In this document: in pieces, positions 27,363-36,242 of the stretch | Layout of the letters: each line of letters starts with the position of its first letter | Position numbering within the stretch: position 1 is the first letter of the stretch | NCBI RefSeq assembly: GCF_013170825.1 | Contig: NZ_CP033365.1 | Coordinates: 6,832,001-6,896,000 of the forward strand | Reading direction: 5' to 3' | Source: Mesorhizobium sp. NZP2298 | GTDB taxonomy: Bacteria; Pseudomonadota; Alphaproteobacteria; Rhizobiales; Rhizobiaceae | DNA length: 64,000 nucleotides | Notes under the pieces: model-generated | The model's input: the letters and a program-made list of their open reading frames with translations, nothing else | Database searches by the model: none | What the model was told of the DNA's origin: nothing | Translations under genes and position numbers: made by a program

Positions 27363-27430
27363 AACCTATACCCGAAAGACCCTCGTTACGGAAGAAGAAT
27401 CAACACAAAATCAACAAGAAGCGATCAAAA

Positions 27431-27581
27431 TCAGCCAGCCAAACGCGGTCGATAAATCTTGCTCGGCCGGTGCCAGTCGATCCCGTCCAAAAGCAGCGAA
27501 AGCTGCGCCTTGGTGAGCGACACGGAGACCTGCTCCTTGGTGGTTGGCCAGGCAAAACAACCATCGGTAAGCCGCTTGTAG
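27431..27581 (-). pseudogene. IS66 TnpB, C-terminal piece
   Basis: The minus strand reads YKRLTDGCFAWPTTKEQVSV then SLTKAQLSLLLDGIDWHRPS and KIYRP before a TGA, the C-terminus of IS66 TnpB. Its upstream end joins the serine-recombinase cassette at a TAG (27579-27581). Joined to 30957, it restores LFTNYKRLTDG in frame. Confidence 0.85.
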
Positions 27582-27614
27582 CTCACTGGGAATGCAGGTG
27601 GTTCATCGTCCCCG

Positions 27615-28010
27615 TTGCAGTTTGTGACGGTGACTCACCCCTTTCATCCCTATTCCGGGCAGCGCGGTGCCTGCATTGGGAAGCGCGGTAACCGAGCGGG
27701 CAAGCTGTTGCTGCTGCGCTTTGACGATGGCCGGATTTGCTCTGTTCCGCCGCAATGGACCGATGCAGCAGTGCCCAGCCTTGAGGTTGTCGCGGGAAAC
27801 GGGCGCGCACTGTGCAGCCTCACCGACCTACCGGAACTCAGCGGTCTCGTAGAGCGCCTCATATCGCAACGCAGACGCGAAACACCGCAAGATTGTAAAG
27901 GAATTTTTGCCGACGTTGAACGCCACAAAACCCGTGGAGCCTTCGTTGAATGTGCCAGATTTGCGGGAATCATATGCGATTGGTCGACAGAGACGCGCTT
28001 GACGGTTTAG
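27615..28010 (+). CDS. DUF5372-like small protein of the recombinase cassette
   Basis: The N-terminal half (VTVTHPFHPYSGQRGACIGK, then RICSVPPQWTDAA) matches small proteins often found before serine recombinases of this type (DUF5372, from memory). The hallmark is THPFHP...G followed ~35 residues later by PPQWTD. Function is unknown; a DNA-binding or accessory role is suggested only by context. The frame opens with TTG at 27615 or GTG at 27624, very close to the insertion junction, and no good ribosome-binding site is visible. The last ~40 residues look unlike the family and may be out of frame. Confidence 0.55.
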   Translation: MQFVTVTHPFHPYSGQRGACIGKRGNRAGKLLLLRFDDGRICSVPPQWTDAAVPSLEVVAGNGRALCSLTDLPELSGLVERLISQRRRETPQDCKGIFADVERHKTRGAFVECARFAGIICDWSTETRLTV

Positions 28011-28066
28011 CCTTGCACGGCATATTTATAATTACGTCAATTGAGTCGACATCGGGAGCAGCGCAG

Positions 28067-28531
28067 GTGTCGGACAGCGTCAAGCACAGGCAATCGAAGG
28101 CCAGCGCCCTGGCCGCGGATGGCACGCTCAATCCAGCCCCGGAAAAAATCGGCGACCAGAAGTTCCGGGAGGACGGCTTCTTCGATCCGCGCGACATCGT
28201 GCAGGTGAAGTACGAGATGCTGCGGCGCGTATCCGTCGACAAAATGTCGGTAACGGAGGTGTCCGACGAATATGGCGTCTCCCGGCCGACCTTCTACCAG
28301 GCCAAGGCGGACTTCGAGGACGCGGGTCTGGCCGGCCTAGTACCGAGGAAGCGCGGCCCGCATGGCCCGCACAAGATCCAAAGCGAAGTGCTGACCTTCC
28401 TCAGGGCCCAGGTGGTTCCAGGCGAGCCCATTCGGGCACGCGAACTGACGAACCGGATCCGGACAGAGTTCGGCCTCGATGTCCACCCCAGAACAATCGA
28501 GCGTGCGCTCGGCGTAAAAAAAACGGCGTAA
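28067..28531 (+). CDS. Helix-turn-helix accessory protein of the recombinase cassette
   Basis: This 154-residue basic protein has a helix-turn-helix (VDKMSVTEVSDEYGVSRPTF then YQAKADFEDAGLAGLVPRKR) and a second winged-helix-like part (IRARELTNRIRTEFGLDVHP then RTIERALGV). It resembles the N-terminal DNA-binding region of transposase regulators. The GTG at 28067 has GGAG nine bases upstream and gives the usual N-terminus (SDSVKHRQSKASALAADGTL). The longer upstream frame is not family-like. It may help the recombinase recognise its site, or regulate the cassette. Confidence 0.75.
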   Translation: MSDSVKHRQSKASALAADGTLNPAPEKIGDQKFREDGFFDPRDIVQVKYEMLRRVSVDKMSVTEVSDEYGVSRPTFYQAKADFEDAGLAGLVPRKRGPHGPHKIQSEVLTFLRAQVVPGEPIRARELTNRIRTEFGLDVHPRTIERALGVKKTA

Positions 28532-28563
28532 CCATCAGTGGTGGTGCGCAATTGCCGTGCCCG

Positions 28564-28839
28564 ATGCTGTCCCGCGCCACGGAGCGATACGAAATACTGC
28601 GCGCCGCCGCGCTTGGCGCCGCGCTCCCTGTGGAGGCACGCAGTGGTCTTAGCATCCTTCTGCATCGCGGCATGTGGGCCTGGGTTAGCGCGATCTTGCG
28701 TGCGCCGGGCTGGTCCCCACCCGCGGCTTCGCCGCCTGTCGCCAGGCTGCCTATCGCAGACGAAACGTCCGAGCGACGCACAATCATCCACTTGCTCGCC
28801 GCCATCGTGATGGCGGCCCCTGAACGGAGAACAGCATGA
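28564..28839 (+). CDS. Small protein of the recombinase cassette (91 aa)
   Basis: This short protein begins MLSRATERYEILRAAALGAA and has a GLSILLHRGMWAWVSAILRA segment. Its C-terminus IIHLLAAIVMAAPERR overlaps the recombinase start by four bases (ATGA). Similar small proteins precede large serine recombinases of this type in my memory of proteobacterial genomes. The tight overlap supports a real, co-translated gene. No enzymatic motif is visible and the function is unknown. Confidence 0.6.
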   Translation: MLSRATERYEILRAAALGAALPVEARSGLSILLHRGMWAWVSAILRAPGWSPPAASPPVARLPIADETSERRTIIHLLAAIVMAAPERRTA

Positions 28840-30949
28840 ATGAAAAGCTCAAGGTCCAATCGCATCATCTCGAGCGGAGCGCTTACCTCTACATCCGACA
28901 GTCATCGATGCGACAGGTCATGGAGAATGTCGAAAGCACCAAGCGTCAATACGATCTTCGTGGTCGCGCGATCGGGCTTGGATGGCACGACGACCAGATC
29001 ACCGTCATCGACAGCGACCAGGGCGAATCCGGCGCTTCAGCGGCGTGGCGCGAAGGCTTCCAGCGCTTGGTGTCCGATGTCGGCATGGGGCGCGCGGGGA
29101 TCGTCATGGGCCTGGAAGTATCTCGCCTCGCCAGAAACAACGCGGACTGGCATCGGCTGCTGGAGATCTGCGCTTTGGCCGACACGCTCATTCTCGACGA
29201 AGATGGCGTCTACGATCCGGCCAACTTCAATGACCGGCTTCTGCTGGGCCTCAAGGGCACGATGAGCGAGGCCGAGTTGCACGTTATCAAAGCCCGGTTG
29301 CGCGGTGGCATTCTCAACAAAGCACGCCGCGGCGAATATCGCTGTCCCCTTCCGACCGGCTTCATTTACAATGAGGTTGGCGGTGTGGTCCTTGATCCAG
29401 ACGCTCAGATCCGGGAGATGATCACCCACTTCTTCGAGACGTTCTCGCGGGTCGGGTCGGCTACGCAGACCGTCAAGGCGTTTGCCAGGGAAGGTCTGCT
29501 CTTCCCATCCCGGTTCCGCAACAGCAAGCGGGTGGTCTTCCAACCGCTGACCACATCGGCGGCCTTACGCACGCTGCACAATCCTCGCTACGCGGGCGTC
29601 TATGCCTATGGTCAGTGTCTTTACCGCAGAACCGTCGACGGAAAGAAACAGTTCCGCAAGCGGGAGCCCAATGAATGGCTCGCATGCATCCCGGACGCCC
29701 ATCCCGGCTATATCAGTTGGGAGCAGTTCCAGCACAACCTCAAGGCGCTCGAGACCAATGGCCTAGGCTACCAGACCGCGCGCGTCTCGCCACCGCGCGA
29801 AGGCGCGGCTTTGTTGCAGGGTCGCGTCATATGCGGGCGGTGTGGCTGTCACATGAGGGCCCGTTACGTCACCCGGCGCGGCCAGGTGGACACTTGGTAC
29901 GTCTGCAGCCGCGCCTACGTCTCTCGGGGTGAGCCTCACTGCCAGTCGATCGCAGGCTGGCCCGTCGACGCGGCGATCGGTGAACTGATCGCCGCGGAAA
30001 TGACGCCCGCCGCCGTGGAGTTAGCTCTGGAGATCCGAAAAGAGATCGAAGCGCGCTATGACGAAGCGGACAAACTCCGGCTCCGTGCCGTCGAACGCGC
30101 CCAAATCGATGCCGATCTTGCACAGCGGCGGTTTATGCTGGTCGATCCGAACAACCGCCTGGTTGCCGACACCGTTGAACGCGAATGGAACGACAAACTG
30201 CGCATGCTGTCTGATCTACGAGAAGAAAGAGTGAGTGCTCTGCGCGAAGACCGAGCGACTACGATGCAATCCGCGATCGATTGATCGCCATGACGGCCGA
30301 CTTCAAAACGGTCTGGCGCGACCCCACCTTGCCGAACCGAGAACGCAAGCGGCTCCTTGCCTATCTCGTCGAAGACGTCACATTGCTCAAGTTCCAGGCC
30401 GAGGGAGAGACCCGGATACACATCCGCTTCAGAGGCGGAAAGACCGAAACATTGATCACTCAGAACTCGAAAACCTCCGCACAGCAGGTAAAGACCCGGC
30501 CCGAGGTGGTGGAATTGGTCGACAAGCTTCTCGACGATCATATCTGCGCTGAAATCGCCGACATCCTGAATGCAAGGGGAATCCGCCCCGGCGGCTCAGC
30601 GCGGCGCGGCAAGGCTGACGCCCAGTTCAGCGACTTGCGCGTCATCTATCTCGTCAAGCAATATGGTCTGCGCTCGCGCTACGACCGGCTGCGCGAGCGG
30701 GGAATGCTGACAAAAGCAGAAGCCTGCGCAAAACTTGGAATCACCGAATGCACCCTGGTCAGATGGGCGAAATACGGCATCGTGAAAAGACATGCCTACA
30801 ACGGTTATATCGGCCTCTATGAACTGCCAGGACCGCACGTCCCAGCCAAACAGTGCAGCCGATGGAACCAGCTTGCCCATCGGGCAGATGCCATCCGCCG
30901 ACTCAACTCCTCAAAATGCTCCGATCTCAAGGAAAGGGCCGAAGTATGA
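28836..30949 (+). pseudogene. Large serine recombinase, frameshifted near residue 472
   Basis: The N-terminal resolvase domain has the nucleophile motif SAYLYIRQSS (Ser ~residue 23) and the catalytic arginine region LEVSRLARNNADWHRLL. A recombinase domain follows (AALRTLHNPRYAGVYAYGQC), then a zinc ribbon (RVICGRCGCHMRARYV with CSRAYVSRGEPHC). Residues up to ~470 lie in one frame and then read a stop at 30284. A second frame continues DYDAIRDRLIAMTADFKTVW, ERKRLLAYLVEDV and a C-terminal HTH (MLTKAEACAKLGITECTLVR). A single-base change near 30255 would restore one ~700-residue protein. It is either a real mutation or a sequencing error. The catalytic domain itself is intact. Confidence 0.8.
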
Positions 30950-30956
30950 AGCCAGT

Positions 30957-31048
30957 TAGTTGGTGAACAGGCAGAACCCCTGGTCGTCATGCGCCAGAAT
31001 CTTGATGATATGACCCTTGCGTCTACGGAAGTAGAAGATCGCGCCGGT
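30957..31048 (-). pseudogene. IS66 TnpB, middle piece
   Basis: The minus strand reads TGAIFYFRRRKGHIIKILAH then DDQGFCLFTN, the central TnpB signature. It is bounded upstream by the RIT element and downstream by the serine-recombinase cassette. It sits exactly between the N-terminal piece (34463-34578) and the C-terminal piece (27431-27581). Confidence 0.85.
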
Positions 31049-31080
31049 ATGCGGTTAGGTGGCGCGCCACCTAACCGCAT
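31049..31080. repeat. 32-bp perfect palindrome at the RIT/IS66 junction
   Basis: The two 16-base halves (ATGCGGTTAGGTGGCG and its exact inverse) meet without a spacer. The outer six bases (ATGCGG) are IS66 target sequence, present again at the right flank as GTGCGG. The inner 20 bases belong to neither the IS66 frame nor the element's right end. Confidence 0.85.
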
Positions 31081-31083
31081 TTA

Positions 31084-31163
31084 TGCATCGGGTGAGATTT
31101 TGTGGCGGAGCCGTCCTGGCGCCAGCCGGGGTCTGCCAAATCTGGCATCCTCCGCCACATAAT
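31084..31163. repeat. RIT left inverted repeat (80 bp)
   Basis: It begins TGCATCGGGTGAGATTTTGT and ends CCTCCGCCACATAAT. It is the inverse of 34379-34458 with two mismatches. A lower-quality match extends outward to 31075. Confidence 0.9.
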
Positions 31164-31171
31164 GTTTTAGC

Positions 31172-32173
31172 TTAGATGCTGTTCAGCAGTTGCAGAACGG
31201 CATCAGTGGGCCGGAAGCGCGCCCCGTAATTGCCCTCGATGCCCGCCTTTTCGAGTCCGTTGCGCATCATCTCGACATCCGCGGCGGCATAGCGGTGGGT
31301 GGTGGCGACCTATGCGTGCCCGAGCCAGGCTTGAATCGTCAAAAGATCCACGCCGGACTGGAGAAGCTTCATGGCGAGGGAGTGCCGGAAGATGTGTGGC
31401 GATATGGGCTTTTCGGCCAAGTCCGGCCTAATGGCCACTGCCTTGGCCGCCGCTCGTCGTACGATGTGGGTCGCCCCGGAGCGCGTCAGGCGCTCATTGT
31501 GGGCGCCGACAAAGATCGGTCGTGGTTCGTGGTTGGCGATTCCGCGTTCGCGCAACAAGGCCGCCAGCGCTCTCGCCAGATCCTGAGGAACGGGGATGGC
31601 GCGATCTCTGCGCCCCTTACCGTGCAACAGTACCTGCGAACGCGGGCGTTCCAAGTCGTCAGCATTGACACCGATGGCTTCGGAGACCCGCGCGCCGGTC
31701 CGCGCCAGGAACAGCAGAAACGCGCGGTCGCGCCGACCACGGGGCGTCCTCTGATCGGGCGCCGCAATGATTGCGTCCACTTCTGCGTTGGTGAGGTGGC
31801 GCGTCACCTCAATGTGCGCCCGTTTTGTGGGAATCGTCAGCACGCGTTGCGCGACACCAAAGGACGCCGGGTCGGCCGCTGCCACATGGTGGAAGAAAGA
31901 TCGTATCGCAGCTAGTCGGGCATTGCGCGTGGCGACGGTGTTGTTCCGCTTCTCCTCGAGTTCGTCGAGAAAGGCGAGAACGAGGTCTCGATCGAGATCT
32001 TCGAGCACCAACGCCGCCGGCCTCTTCCGCAACCTGGCGGCGGCAAAGAGGATCAGCATGCGCAAGGCGTCGCGATAGCTCGCGACAGTCGCGGGAGTGG
32101 CGTTGCGCTGCTTGGTCAAGCGCCGGCGAAAGTAGGATTCCAGGAGCGGCGCGAGGAGCAGATGTTCGCTCAT
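31172..32173 (-). pseudogene. RIT tyrosine recombinase C, amber stop before the catalytic Tyr
   Basis: This is a XerC/D-like integrase. The N-terminal SAM-like domain runs from YFRRRLTKQRNATPATVASY. The catalytic domain has the first Arg in LARTGARVSEAIGVNADD, Lys in LLHGKGRRDRAIPV and the HxxR box SPHIFRHSLAMKLLQSG. The frame hits TAG at 31310-31312 directly after QAWLGHA. Beyond it the same frame continues VATTHRYAAADVEMMRNGLE to TAA at 31172, so the catalytic Tyr (HRY) lies after the stop. TCG to TAG would explain it by one base. The start overlaps recombinase B by ATGA. Confidence 0.85.
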
Positions 32174-33084
32174 GCTGCACCTCCATCGAGGAAAGCGCGC
32201 TCCGCCGCAATGGCGAGAAGATCCGCAGAGCCAGTGAGGTAGTAGGCCGTGTCGCTGTACCTGGCGTGGCCGAGGTAAGTGGCAAGCAAAGGCAGCAGCG
32301 CCTGAACGTTGGCGCGCTGTTCGTGCCAGAGGCTAAGACGGGTCACGGCGAACCGGTGCCTGAGATCGTGCGGTCTCAAAGGCTTGCCGTCATCAAGGCC
32401 GGCGAGCTTGCGGACCTTAGCGAAAGCGCTTTGCAGGCCGCTCGCCGACAGACGGTTGCCTCGAGAGCTGAGAAAGAAGGCCTGGTCCTTGGCGTGGGAA
32501 AAGCGGCGTCACGCTCACGGGCATAGTGGCGAAGGGCAGCCTGGGTCGTCGTGTGAACTGGAACGAGACGGTCCTTGCGGAACTTCGTCTTCCGAACCAG
32601 AAGAACCCCGCCGGTCAGATCGACGTCGGAACGATCAAGCCTGCCACTTCGCCAGATCGCAGTCCCGAGCTTGCCAACAATCCGATCAGCGTTGCCATCG
32701 TCCGCCCCCTGAGAGGGATGCCTGGCGAAATGCGCGCACCTGCGTCGATGAATCGCTGAGGATCCGCGGCGGCGGAATCGCCCTGGACCTGGGAAAGACT
32801 CTACGCTCCAAGGTCTCCGTTTGGGCGTCATAGACGGCGAGATACTCGTAGAATCGGCGGAGCACGCCGTGACGAGTGGTGCGGCTGTTGGCGGCGCCGC
32901 CGAACGCCAGGACGAAGTCCAGCGCCATCGTCCGGGTGGCGGGCGCATGGAACTGAGCGCGTTCAACGTAGCGGGCGAAAGCCCGCAACGTGCCAGCTTG
33001 TTTGCTGAAAGAGTAGCCGAGCGAGTGGCGCAGTTCGATGTAACGCTCGACCTTCTCGCCGAGGAATCGGGCGAAGGCGGTCAT
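32170..33084 (-). pseudogene. RIT tyrosine recombinase B, several frameshifts
   Basis: This is the second recombinase of the trio. The ATG ending at 33084 overlaps the stop of A. The N-terminal part reads LGEKVERYIELRHSLGYSFS then KQAGTLRAFARYVERAQFHA. The catalytic part is scattered over frames: MATLIGLLASSGLRSGEVA, then LDRSDVDLTGGVLLVRKTKF, then LRPHDLRHRFAVTRLSLW and TYLGHARYSDTAYYLTGSAD. At least three frameshifts lie between about 32450 and 32760, so no complete protein is made. The end at 32170 overlaps gene C. Confidence 0.85.
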
Positions 33085-34320
33085 GCCGCGCCTCCCGGAA
33101 AGGGGAGTGCGACCTCGGCGAGTTGCGAGGCCGCAACCTTCACCTACAGCGCCGTTGTGTTGATGCTCCGGTGGCCAAGAAGATCGGCGACCTCGTTGAT
33201 CGGCCTTCGCTGCCTGACGAGCTGGGGTGGCAAGGCTGTGGCGCAGGAGATGCGCACCTGCGACCCGCCCGAGTTCGACCCCGCCATGCCGCAACCGCTT
33301 CCGCACGATCCTCGAAACAGGCGACGCGCACTTGAACGGCCCCAGCGGCGGCGCGAAGGACAGGAACAGATACGGACTATCCACCTTCGGTCGAGCGCGC
33401 AGGATGTAATCGGCGAGTGCGGCGCCGGTCTCCTCGAGGAGTGGTACCACCCGATCACGCTTGCCCTTGGTGCGCCGGACAAAAACCTCGCCAGCTCGCC
33501 AGTCGATATCCTGGAGCTGAATGGCTCGTAGCTCGCCGTTGCGAATGCCCGTGGTGGCGAGCAGCAGCAGGACGGCTCGATCGCGGATGTCGACCGGCGT
33601 CGTTGCGCCGATCGCATCGATCGCCTGCCGAACGTCATCCCATGCAAGGCGCGGCGGCAAATGTGCCAAACGCCAAGAGGGCGTCCTTGGGACAACGCGG
33701 GCGAAATCTTGGCGATGGTGGCCAGCCCAATACAAAAACCGAAGAAATGTTCGAATGTGAGAAGTCGCTGCCGTGCGGCTGCTGGAGGTCGCCGATAGTG
33801 ACAGCCGATGCTCGAAAGCAGCAAGGACCTGCTCAGCCGTCAACGCCTCGAGATCCTGGCCGAGATGGTAATGGCGGAACCAATCCAGAAAGCGGCGGCC
33901 GCCCAGAAGAACGCCTTCGCGGGTCTTCGGCTCCAGGCCCCGCACCCTGCGCAGATAGTCCGAAAAGGAAGCCAGAAGCGGAGCATCCGGGTCAGCATCC
34001 ACACTGGGAACGGAAGCAATGAACCGCTCCGGAGCCACTCGCAGTGCGTGTGCCAGCGCCGACACTGCTCCAATGCGTGGACAATCCGTCATAAACGTGG
34101 ACAAATAGCTATCGATGACATCTTGATGGATCGGCATCGGACCAGAGCGCGTCGCGGCAAACTGGCTAAAGCGCGCAATCCGGCTCAGGTAAATCTTGGC
34201 GGACGCTCGCTTATAACCGAGCGTGAAAAAATGCTCCGCGAAGCGATCCATCTCGCCGCCGAGCGCACCGCTACGCAGGCGCTTGAGTACCCCACGATAC
34301 GAAAAATAGAACTCGAGCAT
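33081..34320 (-). pseudogene. RIT tyrosine recombinase A, frameshift and amber at the catalytic Tyr
   Basis: This is the first recombinase of the trio, starting MLEFYFSYRGVLKRLRSG. The N-terminal domain (KTREGVLLGGRRFLDWFRHY) and the catalytic motifs TTGIRNGELRAIQLQDIDW and RRTKGKRDRVVPLLEETG are intact, as is the HLLRHSLAT box. A one-base shift near 33240 (CCCC run) moves the rest to another frame: LVRQRRPINEVADLLGHRSI then NTTAL. The codon after TTAL, normally Tyr, is TAG (33144-33146). The family tail VKVAASQLAEVALPFPGG follows it. It is therefore dead twice over. Confidence 0.85.
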
Positions 34321-34378
34321 ATTGCCCCTCCAGCATTGCGGCGCAGGGGGATCCCGCGTCCGTCAGAGAGGCATGAAA

Positions 34379-34458
34379 ATTATGTGGCGGAGGATTCCAG
34401 ATTTGGCAGACCCCGGCTGGCGCCAGGACGGCTTCGCCACAAAATCTCACCCGATGCA
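34379..34458. repeat. RIT right inverted repeat (80 bp)
   Basis: It begins ATTATGTGGCGGAGGATTCC and ends ATCTCACCCGATGCA. It is the inverse of 31084-31163 with two mismatches. It lies about 60 bp upstream of the recombinase A start, so it may also contain the trio's promoter. Confidence 0.9.
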
Positions 34459-34462
34459 TAAG

Positions 34463-34578
34463 TGCGGGTCGAGCGCGAGCACCTGCTGCACCATCCGCGC
34501 CAGGCTGTTGATCCCGCGACGCATATCGGTCGCGCCGCAGCACAGGTAAATCCGGTCTGTCGGCACCACCGTGATCAC
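34463..34578 (-). pseudogene. IS66 TnpB, N-terminal piece
   Basis: The minus strand reads ITVVPTDRIYLCCGATDMRR then GINSLARMVQQVLALDPH, the TnpB N-terminus. It starts with GTG overlapping the tnpA stop (GTGA). It is cut by the RIT element. Confidence 0.85.
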
Positions 34579-34799
34579 CTGGTCAACTCCGCCAGGACGA
34601 TGCGCAGTGCTGTCGGATCGACGATCCCGTCAATCCGCAATCGCGTGCCGCTCGGAAAGACCACCACGATCCTGCCGGCCGGGTCCGGGCAATCGGCGAC
34701 GGGGCGTTCGACACCGGGCAGATCGCTCACGTTGATGCGTGCGAAGGTCGCTATTGCCTGATCAGCTGGCGGAGTGAAGTTGGTCTCCTTGAACCTCAC
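34575..34799 (-). pseudogene. IS66 TnpA, C-terminal part
   Basis: This 74-residue frame ends in the TnpA C-terminal motif GRIVVVFPSGTRLRIDGIVD then PTALRIVLAEL, directly before tnpB. IS66 TnpA is normally longer, with an N-terminal HTH that is absent here. The frame begins only at a GTG, so the 5' end of the element has probably been lost. Confidence 0.6.
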
Positions 34800-35033
34800 T
34801 TATGGATACCGCGCGACAATCTTGCGCAGCTCTTCGATGATTGTCGCTTTCTCCACGCCGATCTGTACGCGAATGTCAGCCTCAAGACGGCATTAGGTCG
34901 GCATCGTTGACCTTCAGTCCGCCCGTCACCACGCCGATGTTTGAGGGTTACCTTCGGCACGATTTCGGCGAGCGCCCCTGCCCCATGCCTGATCGACAGC
35001 AGGCGCCGTCGGAATATCCTCGAAAGACCCTCG

Positions 35034-36206
35034 CTAAACCTCGAAAAGCTTCCGCGGCATATTGGTCAATACTTCGACGCCGGATTCAGTTACACGGAAT
35101 GTTTCGCTAATGACATATCCAAAATCGTCCTCCATCCAGTTACCCAGCATCAGATGGAATGTCATGTTCGGCTTGAGCTCTGTCTTGTCTACCTCGTTGA
35201 GGCTAGCGGGGTGGTCAACCCAATCAATGCCTACGGAGTAGCCACATCGGGTGTCCTTCTTTAGACCCAGTTTCTCAATCGTGCGATAGAATGCTCCGGC
35301 GACGTCGCTGCAGGTGGCCCCTGGCCGGACTGTGTTCAGCGCGTCCTCCAGACCGGCAAGGTGTGCCTCGTGTCGGCAAAGCAGACGATCGGAGGGGCGC
35401 CAACTGAGAAGGTGCGCATGAGCGGGACGACGTAGCCATGGCGGACGCCGGTAACTTCAAGATTGATTTGCGAACCATCGCGAATAGTGTCCTCGCTCCA
35501 GGGAATGTGGGCCGCACCCGTGCGAGGCGAGGAGCAGAAGAAGAGAGGACCTATCGGCGGGAAGCCCGTGCCGGGGTGCCCTTTGGCACCACGCACCTGC
35601 GTCGCCACGATCTCTGCGACAACATCAGTTTCACGCGCCCCAGGCCGTATCAATTCTGTTGCACGCATCATCGCGGCATCGGCGATAGCCGCAGCCTCCT
35701 TCATAACAGAGATCTCGAAATCCGACTTGATGAGCCGGACCCCGTTTACCGCTTTCTTGGAATTCACTATCGTCGCTTCCGGCAGTAGCTTCTTGAACTT
35801 CTCTGCCGTTTCCGCGGATATTTGATTTAATTCGAGCCCCACGACACCGTTTGCCAGCCCAGCTTCATGGAGAAAGTCAATCACCGCGTCGTAACCATCA
35901 ATGTCAGGGGTGGCCACCCGGTTTCTGGAGAAACGATCAGGTTATCGCGCTCCAGGTAAGTCTGATAGATGGCTGCCGCAAAATCCGCGCGTCGCACGAT
36001 GAACGTCGGTTCCTCTTTGCGAATTGAAATCACAAGGCCTTGTGGCCCGGAATGCCGGACGATCGAACCCGTAAGATAAGCAATGTTTGCCAAGCTGGAT
36101 ACGACAAGCGCCTCGATGTCCTGACGCACCATTCCGACTTTACTGCTGCAAGCCTTCGGAGGTACTCTGCTTGCGGGAACGTCTGCGGTCCTTTGCTGAG
36201 TGTCAT
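35034..36206 (-). pseudogene. M24-family (creatinase/Xaa-Pro) hydrolase, multiply frameshifted
   Basis: Consecutive family pieces lie in changing frames. MTLSKGPQTFPQAEYLRRLA is the start, ending at 36206. VRQDIEALVVSSLANIAYLT follows, then YDAVIDFLHEAGLANGVVGL, AVNGVRLIKSDFEISVMKEA and the metal-site part INLEVTGVRHGYVVPLMRTF. ALNTVRPGATCSDVAGAFYR and DDFGYVISETFRVTESGVEV complete it. About four single-base shifts are needed. The intact M24 protein at 36973-38151 aligns with it throughout, so the two are paralogues. DNA between its end and 34800 (~230 bp) holds a small unassigned frame (VQIGVEKATIIEELRKIVAR). Confidence 0.8.
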
Positions 36207-36242
36207 GGTCCAACACTCTATGTAGGTTGGCCACTAGGGACG

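Larger units (their letters stand above)
27582..30956 (+). mobile_element. Four-gene serine-recombinase cassette inserted in IS66 tnpB
   Basis: Removing this ~3.4-kb segment exactly reconstitutes the tnpB reading frame of the host IS66. Both junctions carry the same three bases (TAG at 27579-27581 and 30957-30959), as expected for a large-serine-recombinase insertion at a short core. It encodes a DUF5372-type protein, an HTH protein, a 91-residue protein and the recombinase, all on one strand. No long inverted repeats are visible at the ends. Confidence 0.7.
31055..34462 (-). mobile_element. RIT element (recombinases in trio) inserted in IS66 tnpB
   Basis: Three overlapping tyrosine-recombinase genes in one direction are enclosed by ~80-bp inverted repeats (31084-31163 and 34379-34458, two mismatches). 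This is the definition of a RIT element. Flanking tnpB sequence continues from LDPH on the right to TGAIFYF on the left. A short duplication (TGCGG) is present at both sides. All three genes carry disabling changes. Confidence 0.85.

Noticed and set aside
31310..31312. In-frame TAG in RIT recombinase C as a recoded amino acid (pyrrolysine)
   Set aside because: No pyl genes or readthrough signal are seen; single-base change from a Ser codon is the simpler explanation.
32686..34320. 544-residue single frame that looks like one double recombinase
   Set aside because: It is an accidental read-through from recombinase A into B after a frameshift. Family alignment shows two proteins with an ATGA junction at 33081-33084.
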